DNA of 64,000 bases from PGYR01 sp040264895 (GTDB taxonomy: Bacteria; Bacteroidota; Ignavibacteria; Kapaibacteriales; UBA2268), in contig JBDQHL010000001.1 in NCBI GenBank assembly GCA_040264895.1, forward strand, positions 1 through 64,000, written 5' to 3'. This document shows positions 17,909-25,653 of this stretch, piece by piece. A program made the translations under genes and the position numbers. The notes below the pieces were generated by a model that was not told the origin of the DNA, did not search any database, and was given only the letters and a program-made list of their open reading frames with translations. Numbering within the stretch: position 1 is the stretch's first letter; the number at the start of each line of letters is the position of its first letter.

Positions 17909-18802
17909 ATGACCGAAAAAAGAAAAACAATTTTGATTACTGGTGCTACCGGAAATGTTGGAAGACAAGTAGTCAAATCATTGACAAATATAGTCTCTGA
18001 AAGAGATATAAGCATTCATATTATTATTGCCGATAGAAATGTAGAACAAGCACGAAAAGAATTCCAAAACTCACATGATTTGGGATATATATTGTTTGAT
18101 TTTAGTGATCCTGGCACTTTCGAAAAATCTATGATCAATGTAGATATTATGTTTTTGCTAAGACCACCTCAAATATCAGAAGTTGACAAATATTTCCGAC
18201 AATTTTTTGATGAAGCCAAAAGCAAGGGAATAAGAAAAATTGTATTCTTATCGGTACAAGGGGCTGACAAGAGTAAGGTAATACCTCACAACAAGATAGA
18301 GTTGCTGATAAAAGAATATGAGTTTGAATACATATTTGTAAGGCCCAGTTATTTTATGCAAAACCTAACTACCACATTGCTTAATGAAATAAAGACCAGA
18401 AGTACAATTACATTACCCTCTGGCAGTGCTAAATTCAATTGGATTGATGCCAGGGATATTGGCAAGTGCATAGCAGAGCTAATTACATCATTTGACAATT
18501 ATTCTAACAAGGAGATAACTATAACAGGCGAAGAGAACTTAGACTATTCTGCAGTTGCTTTATATTTGAGCAAAGAGTTAGGAAGAGAGATAACTTTCAG
18601 AAGCATTAATCCAATAAGTTTCTATTTTTTGAAGAGAAAACAAGGTCTGAGTAGCGGGTTCGCAATTGTTATGACCATACTGCACTTTTTACCTCGTTTG
18701 CAAAGCGAACCTGAAATAACGTCAAACATCAAGAAAATCACTGGGAAAGAGCCAACTAAGTTAAAAGAATTTATCGAAAGAGAGAAAGCACAATTTATGT
18801 AG
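17909..18802 (+). CDS. NmrA-like atypical short-chain dehydrogenase
   Basis: A 297-residue Rossmann protein with the NAD(P)-binding loop TGATGNVGRQV at the N-terminus and the NmrA-like layout (strand IVFLSVQGAD, then IELLIKEYEFEYIFVRPSYF). It lacks a clear catalytic YxxxK. It is probably an NAD(P)H-binding quinone reductase or redox sensor; the substrate is unknown. The MATE gene starts 84 bases later and may be co-transcribed. Confidence 0.8.
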   Translation: MTEKRKTILITGATGNVGRQVVKSLTNIVSERDISIHIIIADRNVEQARKEFQNSHDLGYILFDFSDPGTFEKSMINVDIMFLLRPPQISEVDKYFRQFFDEAKSKGIRKIVFLSVQGADKSKVIPHNKIELLIKEYEFEYIFVRPSYFMQNLTTTLLNEIKTRSTITLPSGSAKFNWIDARDIGKCIAELITSFDNYSNKEITITGEENLDYSAVALYLSKELGREITFRSINPISFYFLKRKQGLSSGFAIVMTILHFLPRLQSEPEITSNIKKITGKEPTKLKEFIEREKAQFM

Positions 18803-18886
18803 ATGCACAAAATAATGTAAAATTGTTTGTGTCCTTAAGCGTCCCAAGAAAGTTATTAAAATACAAGAAAATAAATTGGAGGGAGT

Positions 18887-20293
18887 TTGACTACTCCTAC
18901 AAAAGTAAAAAACAAAGCAAAATTCACAACAGGAAATGTTGGCAAGCAACTCCTCTACGGTGCTATACCCATGACTGCAGGTATTGGTGCTGCCATTACA
19001 TTTAACTTCGTAGATACAGTATTTATAGCAAAACTGGGCGTTAAGCAATTAGCGGCTATTACGTATACTTTCCCTATGGTCTTTGTGATTATTGGTATAG
19101 CTATGGGGCTAGGACTTGGTGCTACTGCAGTGATTTCCAAAGCAATTGGCGAGGGCGATGAGCACAGAGTAAAGAGATTAGCGACTGATTCAATTGTCTT
19201 GGCTCTGATAGTAACAGCAATAACAATTGTAATAGGTTTAGTTTTCTTAGAGCCCTTGTTCACAGCTATGGGCGCCGACGAAACCACCTTACCATACATA
19301 AAAGAATATATGTATATATGGCTGCCAGGGACTATATTCCTGATAGTGCCAATGGTAGGGAACTATGCTATTAGGGCTACGGGAGACATAAAGACTCCAA
19401 GCTATATAATGCTCATTGCTGTATCAATAAACATAGTTTTAGACCCCATATTCATATTTGGATTTGGACCTATTCCTGCTTTTGGGATTCAGGGGGCTGC
19501 CATGGCAACTCTAATTGGTAGGTTGGCTACCTTAATTATTGCATTCAGGATACTGTATTACAAATATGATATGATAACTTTCACTAGGCCTCCTCTGGCG
19601 GATGTATTCAAGTCTTGGAAGGAAATTCTATATGTAGGGTTACCAACAGCAGGTAGTAATATAATATTACCAGCTGGCTTTGGTATCATTATTGATTTTA
19701 CTTCTGAGTATGGTGATGCCGCTGTTGCAGCTCTTGGAGCAGCATCACGTATAGAGTCATTAGTAATGACCGTATTTATGGCTACTGCTACTGTTCTTAG
19801 CCCATTCATTGGACAGAACTGGGGTGCATTGAAATTTGACAGAATTGACAAGGCATTCAAATTAGTGTTGACTTTTTGCTTCGTTTGGGGAGCAGCTATG
19901 ATAGGATTCTTTGAGCTATTCAAAGAGCCAATATCTATGTTCGTTAAGTCAGATCTGGAAGTAGTTAGGGTAATGGTACTTTATTTAAGCATAACCCCAT
20001 TCTCACTTGCATTCCGTGGAGTTCTTATGATTTCCACTAGCGCTTTGAATGTGTTGAACAGGCCACTAGAATCAGCAGCTTTAACTACAAGCTATATGTT
20101 TGTGTTCTTTGTCCCACTGGCTTACTTTGGCTCTCAGTATTACGGGCTACCAGGTATTTTTTGGTCACTCGTTATAGGTGCGGTCTCTACTTCTATATTT
20201 GCCTACTTAACCTTAAAATATAGATACAAGCAAACAAAAGAAAAAGGTGCAATTCTAATTGCAGAGCGTGTTGCTAAGGAATCTATGGCTTAA
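18887..20293 (+). CDS. MATE family multidrug efflux transporter
   Basis: A 468-residue transporter with 12 predicted helices in two related MatE halves (first half opens at GAIPMTAGIGAAITFNFVDT, second at VGLPTAGSNIILPAGFG). It exports cationic drugs or metabolites using Na+ or H+. The start is TTG at 18887 with a strong GGAGG four bases upstream; the N-terminal GKQLLYGAIP is the usual family beginning. The preceding SDR gene lies on the same strand. Confidence 0.9.
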   Translation: MTTPTKVKNKAKFTTGNVGKQLLYGAIPMTAGIGAAITFNFVDTVFIAKLGVKQLAAITYTFPMVFVIIGIAMGLGLGATAVISKAIGEGDEHRVKRLATDSIVLALIVTAITIVIGLVFLEPLFTAMGADETTLPYIKEYMYIWLPGTIFLIVPMVGNYAIRATGDIKTPSYIMLIAVSINIVLDPIFIFGFGPIPAFGIQGAAMATLIGRLATLIIAFRILYYKYDMITFTRPPLADVFKSWKEILYVGLPTAGSNIILPAGFGIIIDFTSEYGDAAVAALGAASRIESLVMTVFMATATVLSPFIGQNWGALKFDRIDKAFKLVLTFCFVWGAAMIGFFELFKEPISMFVKSDLEVVRVMVLYLSITPFSLAFRGVLMISTSALNVLNRPLESAALTTSYMFVFFVPLAYFGSQYYGLPGIFWSLVIGAVSTSIFAYLTLKYRYKQTKEKGAILIAERVAKESMA

Positions 20294-20323
20294 AAAAATC
20301 CTCACTTCCATTTGAAAGTGAGG
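20292..20323 (-). terminator. Intrinsic terminator of mscL
   Basis: The hairpin CCTCACTT / AAGTGAGG (20300-20307 and 20316-20323) is followed on the minus strand by seven T residues. It lies about 36 bases beyond the mscL stop. Confidence 0.75.
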
Positions 20324-20359
20324 GTGCATAAACTCTTTTGATTATAAAATCAAACTATA

Positions 20360-20785
20360 TTACTTCTTCAATAAATCTCTTATTTCAGTAAGTAATACTT
20401 CTTCCTTGCTCGGCTCAGGTGGAGCAGCAGGAGCTTCCTCTTCTTTCTTTTTCATATTCATAAACATTCTTATCATCATAAATATAGCAAACGCTATAAT
20501 CACAAAATCGACCATTGTTTGTATGAAGCTACCATAGTAAATAGCAACTTCTGGCACTGCAGCCACGGCTTCGCCAGCAGCGTTAGTTGTCTCAGCCATT
20601 CCGTCTTTTAGTATTATTTTCAAGTCGCTAAACTTGACCCCACCCATAAACATACCTATTGGTGGCATAATAATATCTTTGACAAAAGAACTAACTATCT
20701 TACCAAAGGCACCACCAATTATGATACCTACGGCCATATCTACTACGTTTCCACGCTGAATAAACGCTTTAAAATCATTCATCAT
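20360..20785 (-). CDS. mscL: Large-conductance mechanosensitive channel MscL
   Basis: MscL opens under membrane tension to release solutes during hypo-osmotic shock. The N-terminal amphipathic helix and first membrane helix read NDFKAFIQRGNVVDMAVGII, followed by GAFGKIVSSFVKDIIMPPIG; the second helix (FVIIAFAIFMMIRMF) and the charged C-terminal bundle are present. About 141 residues, normal length. GGAG lies 10 bases before the ATG at 20785; a GTG at 20791 and an ATG at 20782 are alternatives. A terminator follows. Confidence 0.94.
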   Translation of the reverse strand: MMNDFKAFIQRGNVVDMAVGIIIGGAFGKIVSSFVKDIIMPPIGMFMGGVKFSDLKIILKDGMAETTNAAGEAVAAVPEVAIYYGSFIQTMVDFVIIAFAIFMMIRMFMNMKKKEEEAPAAPPEPSKEEVLLTEIRDLLKK

Positions 20786-20897
20786 AAGCACAATTCTCCT
20801 TGAAATGAAACATTAATAATATTTCAACATAACTGTTTTTGTGATATGACCTAAAAAAATATTAATCAAATAATTCAATATTTAGATTTTTAAAGTT

Positions 20898-20905
20898 TAT
20901 ATTTG
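20898..20905 (+). promoter_or_regulatory. Possible -7 box upstream of acyP
   Basis: TATATTTG matches TAnnTTTG and lies about 72 bases before the acylphosphatase start, implying a leader of about 65 bases. No -33 partner was found. Confidence 0.3.
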
Positions 20906-20977
20906 TCATTCTTTCCTCTAGAGCATATATTAGTTTAGATTTATGGATTTCTAGTAAAAAGTATTTAGCTTTCAATT

Positions 20978-21253
20978 ATGGCAAAAAGAAATATAAAGAT
21001 AAACGTGGGTGGCAAAGTTCAAGGTGTGTTTTATAGAAAATCCACCAAAGATAAAGCTGATAAACTAAATATAGTTGGTTCTGTTCGCAACAATCCTGAT
21101 GGCAGTGTTACTATTATTGCTCAGGGGAACATCGAAGATATAAATGAACTAATCAATTGGTGCAAAATCGGGCCAGATGAAGCAGAAGTTACCTGTTTAA
21201 CCACAGAAGAATTAGAAATAGTAAACAGCAGCCAATTCACTATTGAAAATTAA
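20978..21253 (+). CDS. acyP: Acylphosphatase
   Basis: A 91-residue enzyme that hydrolyses carboxyl-phosphate bonds. The catalytic arginine lies in GKVQGVFYRKST and the catalytic asparagine in GSVRNNPDGSV; both family motifs are intact. Its length is normal. The same reading frame continues past the stop into a short spacer and then into the FlhB-like fragment at 21302, probably by chance. Confidence 0.93.
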   Translation: MAKRNIKINVGGKVQGVFYRKSTKDKADKLNIVGSVRNNPDGSVTIIAQGNIEDINELINWCKIGPDEAEVTCLTTEELEIVNSSQFTIEN

Positions 21254-21301
21254 AATCCTCTTAATTCCAACAAATTGGCCTTTATTCTCTTTACCTATTA
21301 A

Positions 21302-21439
21302 ATGAAATTTTTGCTACCACTTGCTCATACATTGTTCCATAATGTAGAAGTTGATATGGAAATACCTGAGAATCTATATAAAGCAGTTGCTCAGTTACTT
21401 GCTTATGTATTCTCTTTGAAAGGCAAGAACGTAAGCTAA
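21302..21439 (+). CDS. Orphan FlhB/EscU C-terminal fragment
   Basis: A 45-residue frame matching only the C-terminal end of FlhB-type export-switch proteins. LAHTLFHNVEVDMEIPENLY and the following KAVAQLLAYVFSLKGK correspond to the FlhB pattern LARALYxxVExxxEIPEELY / KAVAEVLAYVYxLKxK. The NPTH autocleavage site, the upstream cytoplasmic part and the membrane domain are all absent, and a stop directly precedes the ATG. It may be the remnant of a deleted gene or a tiny stand-alone FlhB-C homologue (such proteins of about 90 residues exist). No other flagellar gene is nearby. Confidence 0.55.
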   Translation: MKFLLPLAHTLFHNVEVDMEIPENLYKAVAQLLAYVFSLKGKNVS

Positions 21440-21565
21440 CAACCCAAACCTTCTGGTAATTCGAGACTTTTTAAAATACGCCACAACCTGAATCGTTATT
21501 AAGAGTAAAAGGACACGGAAATATAGTGCAAACGATTGTTTAATATAATTGATAGGAGATATATC

Positions 21566-21760
21566 ATGGATAAGTTAAAAATTAAAGGAATTTGGAACGA
21601 GCTAAAAGGCAAATTGAAACAAGAATACGCTGAATTAACTGACAATGATTTACAATATGCAGAAGGAAAAGAAGATGAGTTGTTAGGTAAAATCCAGCAA
21701 AAAGTTGGCGAAACTAAAGAGCAAATCAATAATAAAATTAACAGCTTTCAATCAAACTAA
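21566..21760 (+). CDS. CsbD-like stress protein
   Basis: A 64-residue, highly charged helical protein of the CsbD family: KIKGIWNELKGKLKQEYAEL followed by KEDELLGKIQQKVG. CsbD proteins are induced by general stress (sigma-B in Bacillus); their molecular role is unknown. The ATG at 21566 is chosen because AGGAG lies about nine bases upstream and the family begins here, rather than at an earlier in-frame ATG at 21536. A strong bidirectional terminator follows. Confidence 0.85.
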   Translation: MDKLKIKGIWNELKGKLKQEYAELTDNDLQYAEGKEDELLGKIQQKVGETKEQINNKINSFQSN

Positions 21761-21780
21761 GATTTGAAAGTAGTAAGAAA

Positions 21781-21814
21781 AAAAAAGGCATCTTAATTTA
21801 AGATGCCTTTTTTT
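21781..21814. terminator. Bidirectional intrinsic terminator
   Basis: The stem AAAAGGCATCTTA / TAAGATGCCTTTT is flanked by A and T runs, so it can stop both the csbD transcript and the converging CopD-like gene. Confidence 0.85.
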
Positions 21815-21838
21815 ATATCTAATTCTTAATAATAGTTG

Positions 21839-22285
21839 TTACACTATGCCACGACTAAAACCAAGTCCTAATACCATCAGTGCTATAGCTAGCAGTAGCA
21901 TTAGCCAAATAAATGGTGATACAGAACATGGATTATCGTCGGCAGCTGCCTTAAGTTTCTTCTTGAATATAACGAATACTACCATACTAACTATTATTAG
22001 TACCAGTTTCCACAAGAAAAGTACCGCACCATGATTACTAAAGTCAAAAAGCCCTTTCATACCACCAACATATATCATAGCTAATCTGAAGCCAGTTAAA
22101 AACTGAATTGTTATAGCTATCATTCCTAATATATGAAATGAACTTTCGAAGCTTCTGGTTCTAGCTATACTACCTTCTTTTCTTGCTTTTGGAACTACAC
22201 CAATTGCAAAAATCATCAGACCACCTAACCAAACCGAAGCACCTAGTATATGCAAAATTAGTAACGTTATTTGTTCAGCACCCAT
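21839..22285 (-). CDS. CopD-like integral membrane protein
   Basis: A 148-residue membrane protein with four predicted helices. HILGASVWLGGLM in helix 1 and FHILGMIAITIQFLTGF in helix 2 resemble the CopD (copper resistance D) family, whose conserved histidines could bind copper or haem. No copper genes flank it, so function is uncertain. It ends at a shared terminator with csbD. Confidence 0.65.
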   Translation of the reverse strand: MGAEQITLLILHILGASVWLGGLMIFAIGVVPKARKEGSIARTRSFESSFHILGMIAITIQFLTGFRLAMIYVGGMKGLFDFSNHGAVLFLWKLVLIIVSMVVFVIFKKKLKAAADDNPCSVSPFIWLMLLLAIALMVLGLGFSRGIV

Positions 22286-22376
22286 GTTATTCTCCTAATC
22301 TATAAATTATTTTCATTCAGTTTATACGTGACTAATGGTAAACTATTTGTCCATTTTGTCCGTATATATAAGTACA

Positions 22377-22580
22377 ATGATACCAAAATTACGACATATA
22401 GGCATTTATTTATTAGTAGCTAGCACACTTAGTGGGCTTTTAGCTATAGCTCTCCACGTGGATATTTCATTTCTAATTCCACTATTCATTATTGCTGTGT
22501 TACTTATCTTTATTGATGATAAACACATAGATGATATGATAAAAAAAGTAAAGCCAATCAAAATCAGGAAAGATGATTAG
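22377..22580 (+). CDS. Small membrane protein, unknown
   Basis: Sixty-seven residues from the ATG at 22377, or 81 from an in-frame ATG at 22335; neither has a clear ribosome site. Two hydrophobic segments (GIYLLVASTLSGLLAIAL and SFLIPLFIIAVLLIFI) are followed by a basic tail (KKVKPIKIRK). No recognised family. Its 3' end overlaps the converging gene by four bases. Confidence 0.45.
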   Translation: MIPKLRHIGIYLLVASTLSGLLAIALHVDISFLIPLFIIAVLLIFIDDKHIDDMIKKVKPIKIRKDD

Positions 22581-22801
22581 TAATTTTTTCTATCATATTT
22601 ACAATAGAGAATCAAAAACTTTAGTTGATTCTTTTTTGATTCTATTGTCGCCACTCCTATTAGGCAAACGCCACAAAGCGCACCCCAAAAATAATCTCCA
22701 AACTCTCCACCATTAAAAAATATATAAACTGATGACAGTATTGCCAAATCGCCCAATATTATCAATGTCCAGTAAAGACCTTTGCTCATTAGTCCCCTCA
22801 A
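22577..22801 (-). CDS. Small membrane protein, unknown
   Basis: Seventy-four residues with two predicted helices (LYWTLIILGDLAILSSVYIF and DYFWGALCGVCLIGVATI) and a basic C-terminal end. The N-terminus could also be the Met at residue 5 (MSKGLYW). No recognised family. Convergent with the preceding small gene with a four-base overlap. Confidence 0.4.
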   Translation of the reverse strand: MRGLMSKGLYWTLIILGDLAILSSVYIFFNGGEFGDYFWGALCGVCLIGVATIESKKNQLKFLILYCKYDRKNY

Positions 22802-22912
22802 CTATAATTATTTTATTACAAACAAATTAATTAAGTTATAAATATAACAAATCGGTAGTGACTTATAAAACAAAATAATTTCAGCTATGCAATAAGAGAG
22901 GTATCACTTGTA

Positions 22913-23047
22913 GTGGTGCTTTATCTAATATTTGTCAATATTTCCCTTCTGCTATCATTTGATTCTATTTCGATTGAAATAGCAATTGCGATAGTATTAA
23001 CTTTTATTGCCAGATTTGCTTTGTATATGTACGAGAAAGAGGAATAA
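22913..23047 (+). CDS. Putative 44-residue membrane peptide
   Basis: A short frame starting GTG with AGAGAGG 11 bases upstream. It encodes a hydrophobic stretch (VLYLIFVNISLLLSF, then SIEIAIAIVLTFIARFALYM) and ends YEKEE. The open frame extends 18 codons further upstream without an ATG. It lies just before a bidirectional terminator, which supports transcription. No family recognised. Confidence 0.35.
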   Translation: MVLYLIFVNISLLLSFDSISIEIAIAIVLTFIARFALYMYEKEE

Positions 23048-23080
23048 AAAAAGCTCAGCCATATTGGTTGAGCTTTTTTT
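23046..23080. terminator. Bidirectional intrinsic terminator
   Basis: AAGCTCA-GCC and GGT-TGAGCTT form a stem around ATATT, with an A-run before and a T-run after, so it serves both the small plus-strand frame and the T9SS gene on the minus strand. Confidence 0.8.
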
Positions 23081-23103
23081 ATTTTTTAAATATTTACTAA
23101 TGT

Positions 23104-25428
23104 TTATTTTTTGATAAACTCAGCATATTGAACACCAGTATCACTTTCTATCATTACAAAGTAAGTACCAGTAGTCAAATCAGAAACATTTATTCTGCTA
23201 TCATTTTGATTTATTAACCTAATGCTATTACCAGCTAAATCTAACAACCTTAATTTCTTATTCGGTATGTCTTCTATACCTTCTATTGTTATATAATCAA
23301 CTGTTGGGTTAGGGTAAACATTAATCTTTTCATAACCAGATAGCTCAAAAATACCAGTTGCGTTTTGGAATGTTAACCAGTCCATAATGCTTTTGAATAT
23401 ATCAGCTCTTTGCGTTTGATCAGTAATATTGAACATATTTATACCCATTACAAAAGAACGGCTATTACCATTATCATGACGGACAGCTATTGAGCTATCT
23501 TCCGAATTTGACTGGTAAAATACAGCATGCGCATCTTCACCTGTCGGTAATATGTTTGCTGCTGGAAATGCATTTTGTCCTGAGTTGTATATAGTAAGTA
23601 CACCACTGACAGTTGGGAAATTACCAGATACAGGATCGGCACTAGCACCATTAAAGGTATATGAGCCACCAGTAGCAAAACCAGCATAAAGAGGTCCTGC
23701 ATAGTTAGCTCCGTATGCCTCTAAGTTGAATGGACTTTCAATTCCTGCTCTAGGAATTGGACCATCGCCAAGTAAAAATATATTTGTTCCATTTTCTCTT
23801 AGTATATCGAACTTTGTATATTCATGCGCATTCAGTGTACCAAAAGCACCAGAGTTCCATATTAGTGTTTCTATTCCAGTTGCTCTTATTGCAAATTTTC
23901 TAAAATCTTCACCTTCAATATCAATATGATTTTCATAGTTTGTTGTGTTTAATAGAGGTGTCAATTCTGCTAAACTAGCATTCTGAGGAGCTCCATCATA
24001 AACATTAACTAATGGTATAGTATTCGTACCACCCAGGAAGTTGCTATTAACAGTCATTTCATCTTCGCCAGTCAGACTAGCCATTACTTCCACATTATAA
24101 ATACCATTACCAGAAACGCTTGAAATACTAACTGGAATCTCTATCATTCCGCCAGGTTGAATTTCTACAGGAACAATTGTTTCAGGTGTGGTTGCTGAAC
24201 CAGAAAGACCTTCCGATTCACTTGCATATAAGCTAGAAAATTGAGCTGTAACATTGTTCACTGTCATTACCGTTTCGGTACTGTTTGTAATAGTAAACAT
24301 TGCTGTTCCTTCATTCATCTGGTCTAAGTTTAAAAAAGGAGTATCGATAGAATAGTTCATTCCAGTACCACCCTCTAACTTCACAACTTCATTCGACAGA
24401 TTATCTACGTAGTAAATGTCTCCATTTGGATCGAACTTAACTCCCATTATACTATTTGCTCCTGTCTGGACTCTTGTAATTTCTTCAAATGTTTTCGAAT
24501 CAAATACTATAATTTCTCCAGTAGCGTTATCACTTACAATCATATAATTTTTATTAATGTCGATACCCGATGGGTTTACTAACCCTTCATCTACAACCAT
24601 TTCCCAGTCACCATCATTCATTTCATTAAATATAGCAAGTGGCTCATTGCCGTTAGCAGTGTTTGATAAACTTCTACCAATACTACCTGTTAGAATATCT
24701 AATCTGTTTACAGAGTTAGTTCCTGGGTTTATGTAGTAAAGATAATTATCCAACATTTCCATGTGTGCAGGAACCCCTGGGTTCATTTCATATGGAACAT
24801 CAACATATCTAAATACTTGAGCATCACCATGATTAGAACCACCTGGAGGGTGAGCTTCTTCGAATTTGTACCTTGCTATAGATTTGGTAGCACCTTCGTT
24901 CACCCAAAATGTGTTTTCTGACTCGTAAGCAATACCACTACTATAAGGACTTTGGTGAACCATGTCATAGTGGCTACCATTTACTCCACCCGAAGGAGGT
25001 GTTCCCACTCTAGCATAGATATCAAGGTCTGATGGCCACATAGATGGACCACACCAAGCTCCGAAAGTAGCTCTGTTTGCATTGAAATAATTGTGAGTAG
25101 TTGCCCATACAGTATCACCAAATGCTAATGCATCAGCAAAAACCATAAAGTGCCAAGCATTACCATCTTTTCTGTAGTCATATGCTACGTCATCGGTGCC
25201 TGCATCTGTAATCATTACAGTCGTACCACCGTTTTCGCCACCATGATTTAGAATCCAAAGTTGGTTCATGTCCTGAGGATTGAAGTCCAAATCGGTTGGT
25301 CTATCAATCTGATTTGAGCTGTTCGCAATTATTTTTTTATTGATTTTACCGTCAATTATGTCTTCAGTTGATGCCGTTAGGCAAATTGCAGACATCAAGA
25401 ATATACTTAGTAGAAATTTAAACTTCAT
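23104..25428 (-). CDS. Secreted NHL/beta-propeller-like protein with T9SS sorting domain
   Basis: A 774-residue exported protein. A signal peptide (MKFKFLLSIFLMSAICLT) is followed by a region to about residue 360 with repeats such as NPSGIDINKNYMIVSDNATG and IMGVKFDPNGDIYYVDNL that look like NHL or YncE-type propeller blades. A beta-sandwich segment comes next, and the last 75 residues are a T9SS type A domain starting INVYPNPTVDYITIEG and ending AEFIKK. Function unknown; probably a cell-surface or extracellular protein. It ends at a bidirectional terminator. Confidence 0.8.
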   Translation of the reverse strand: MKFKFLLSIFLMSAICLTASTEDIIDGKINKKIIANSSNQIDRPTDLDFNPQDMNQLWILNHGGENGGTTVMITDAGTDDVAYDYRKDGNAWHFMVFADALAFGDTVWATTHNYFNANRATFGAWCGPSMWPSDLDIYARVGTPPSGGVNGSHYDMVHQSPYSSGIAYESENTFWVNEGATKSIARYKFEEAHPPGGSNHGDAQVFRYVDVPYEMNPGVPAHMEMLDNYLYYINPGTNSVNRLDILTGSIGRSLSNTANGNEPLAIFNEMNDGDWEMVVDEGLVNPSGIDINKNYMIVSDNATGEIIVFDSKTFEEITRVQTGANSIMGVKFDPNGDIYYVDNLSNEVVKLEGGTGMNYSIDTPFLNLDQMNEGTAMFTITNSTETVMTVNNVTAQFSSLYASESEGLSGSATTPETIVPVEIQPGGMIEIPVSISSVSGNGIYNVEVMASLTGEDEMTVNSNFLGGTNTIPLVNVYDGAPQNASLAELTPLLNTTNYENHIDIEGEDFRKFAIRATGIETLIWNSGAFGTLNAHEYTKFDILRENGTNIFLLGDGPIPRAGIESPFNLEAYGANYAGPLYAGFATGGSYTFNGASADPVSGNFPTVSGVLTIYNSGQNAFPAANILPTGEDAHAVFYQSNSEDSSIAVRHDNGNSRSFVMGINMFNITDQTQRADIFKSIMDWLTFQNATGIFELSGYEKINVYPNPTVDYITIEGIEDIPNKKLRLLDLAGNSIRLINQNDSRINVSDLTTGTYFVMIESDTGVQYAEFIKK

Positions 25429-25576
25429 ATAGCGTTTCTAATGTTTTGTGATTAATTGATATCATGATAATGAATGATAAACACATATAATATTGTTGAG
25501 TTACTAATTTTTATAAAAAAACTAGGTGTTCAGCACATATATGACAATTACAGAATAAACTATATAGAAACAAAAC

Positions 25577-25607
25577 TTTGTAAATATTGGCAAATCGGAG
25601 TATATTG
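25577..25607 (+). promoter_or_regulatory. Possible promoter of the TPR/transglutaminase gene
   Basis: TTTG (25577-25580), a 20-base spacer and TATATTG (25601-25607) resemble the Bacteroidota TTTG-N19/20-TAnnTTTG promoter with one imperfect position. It lies 47 bases before the TTG start. The region between this and the divergent gene at 25428 shows no other feature. Confidence 0.35.
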
Positions 25608-25653
25608 ACAAAAAAGTAAATACTAAAAACATCAATTAAACTCGGAAAATATC

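Noticed and set aside
19558..19923. 121-codon open frame opposite the MATE gene
   Set aside because: Antisense to conserved membrane helices; no ribosome site or family match.
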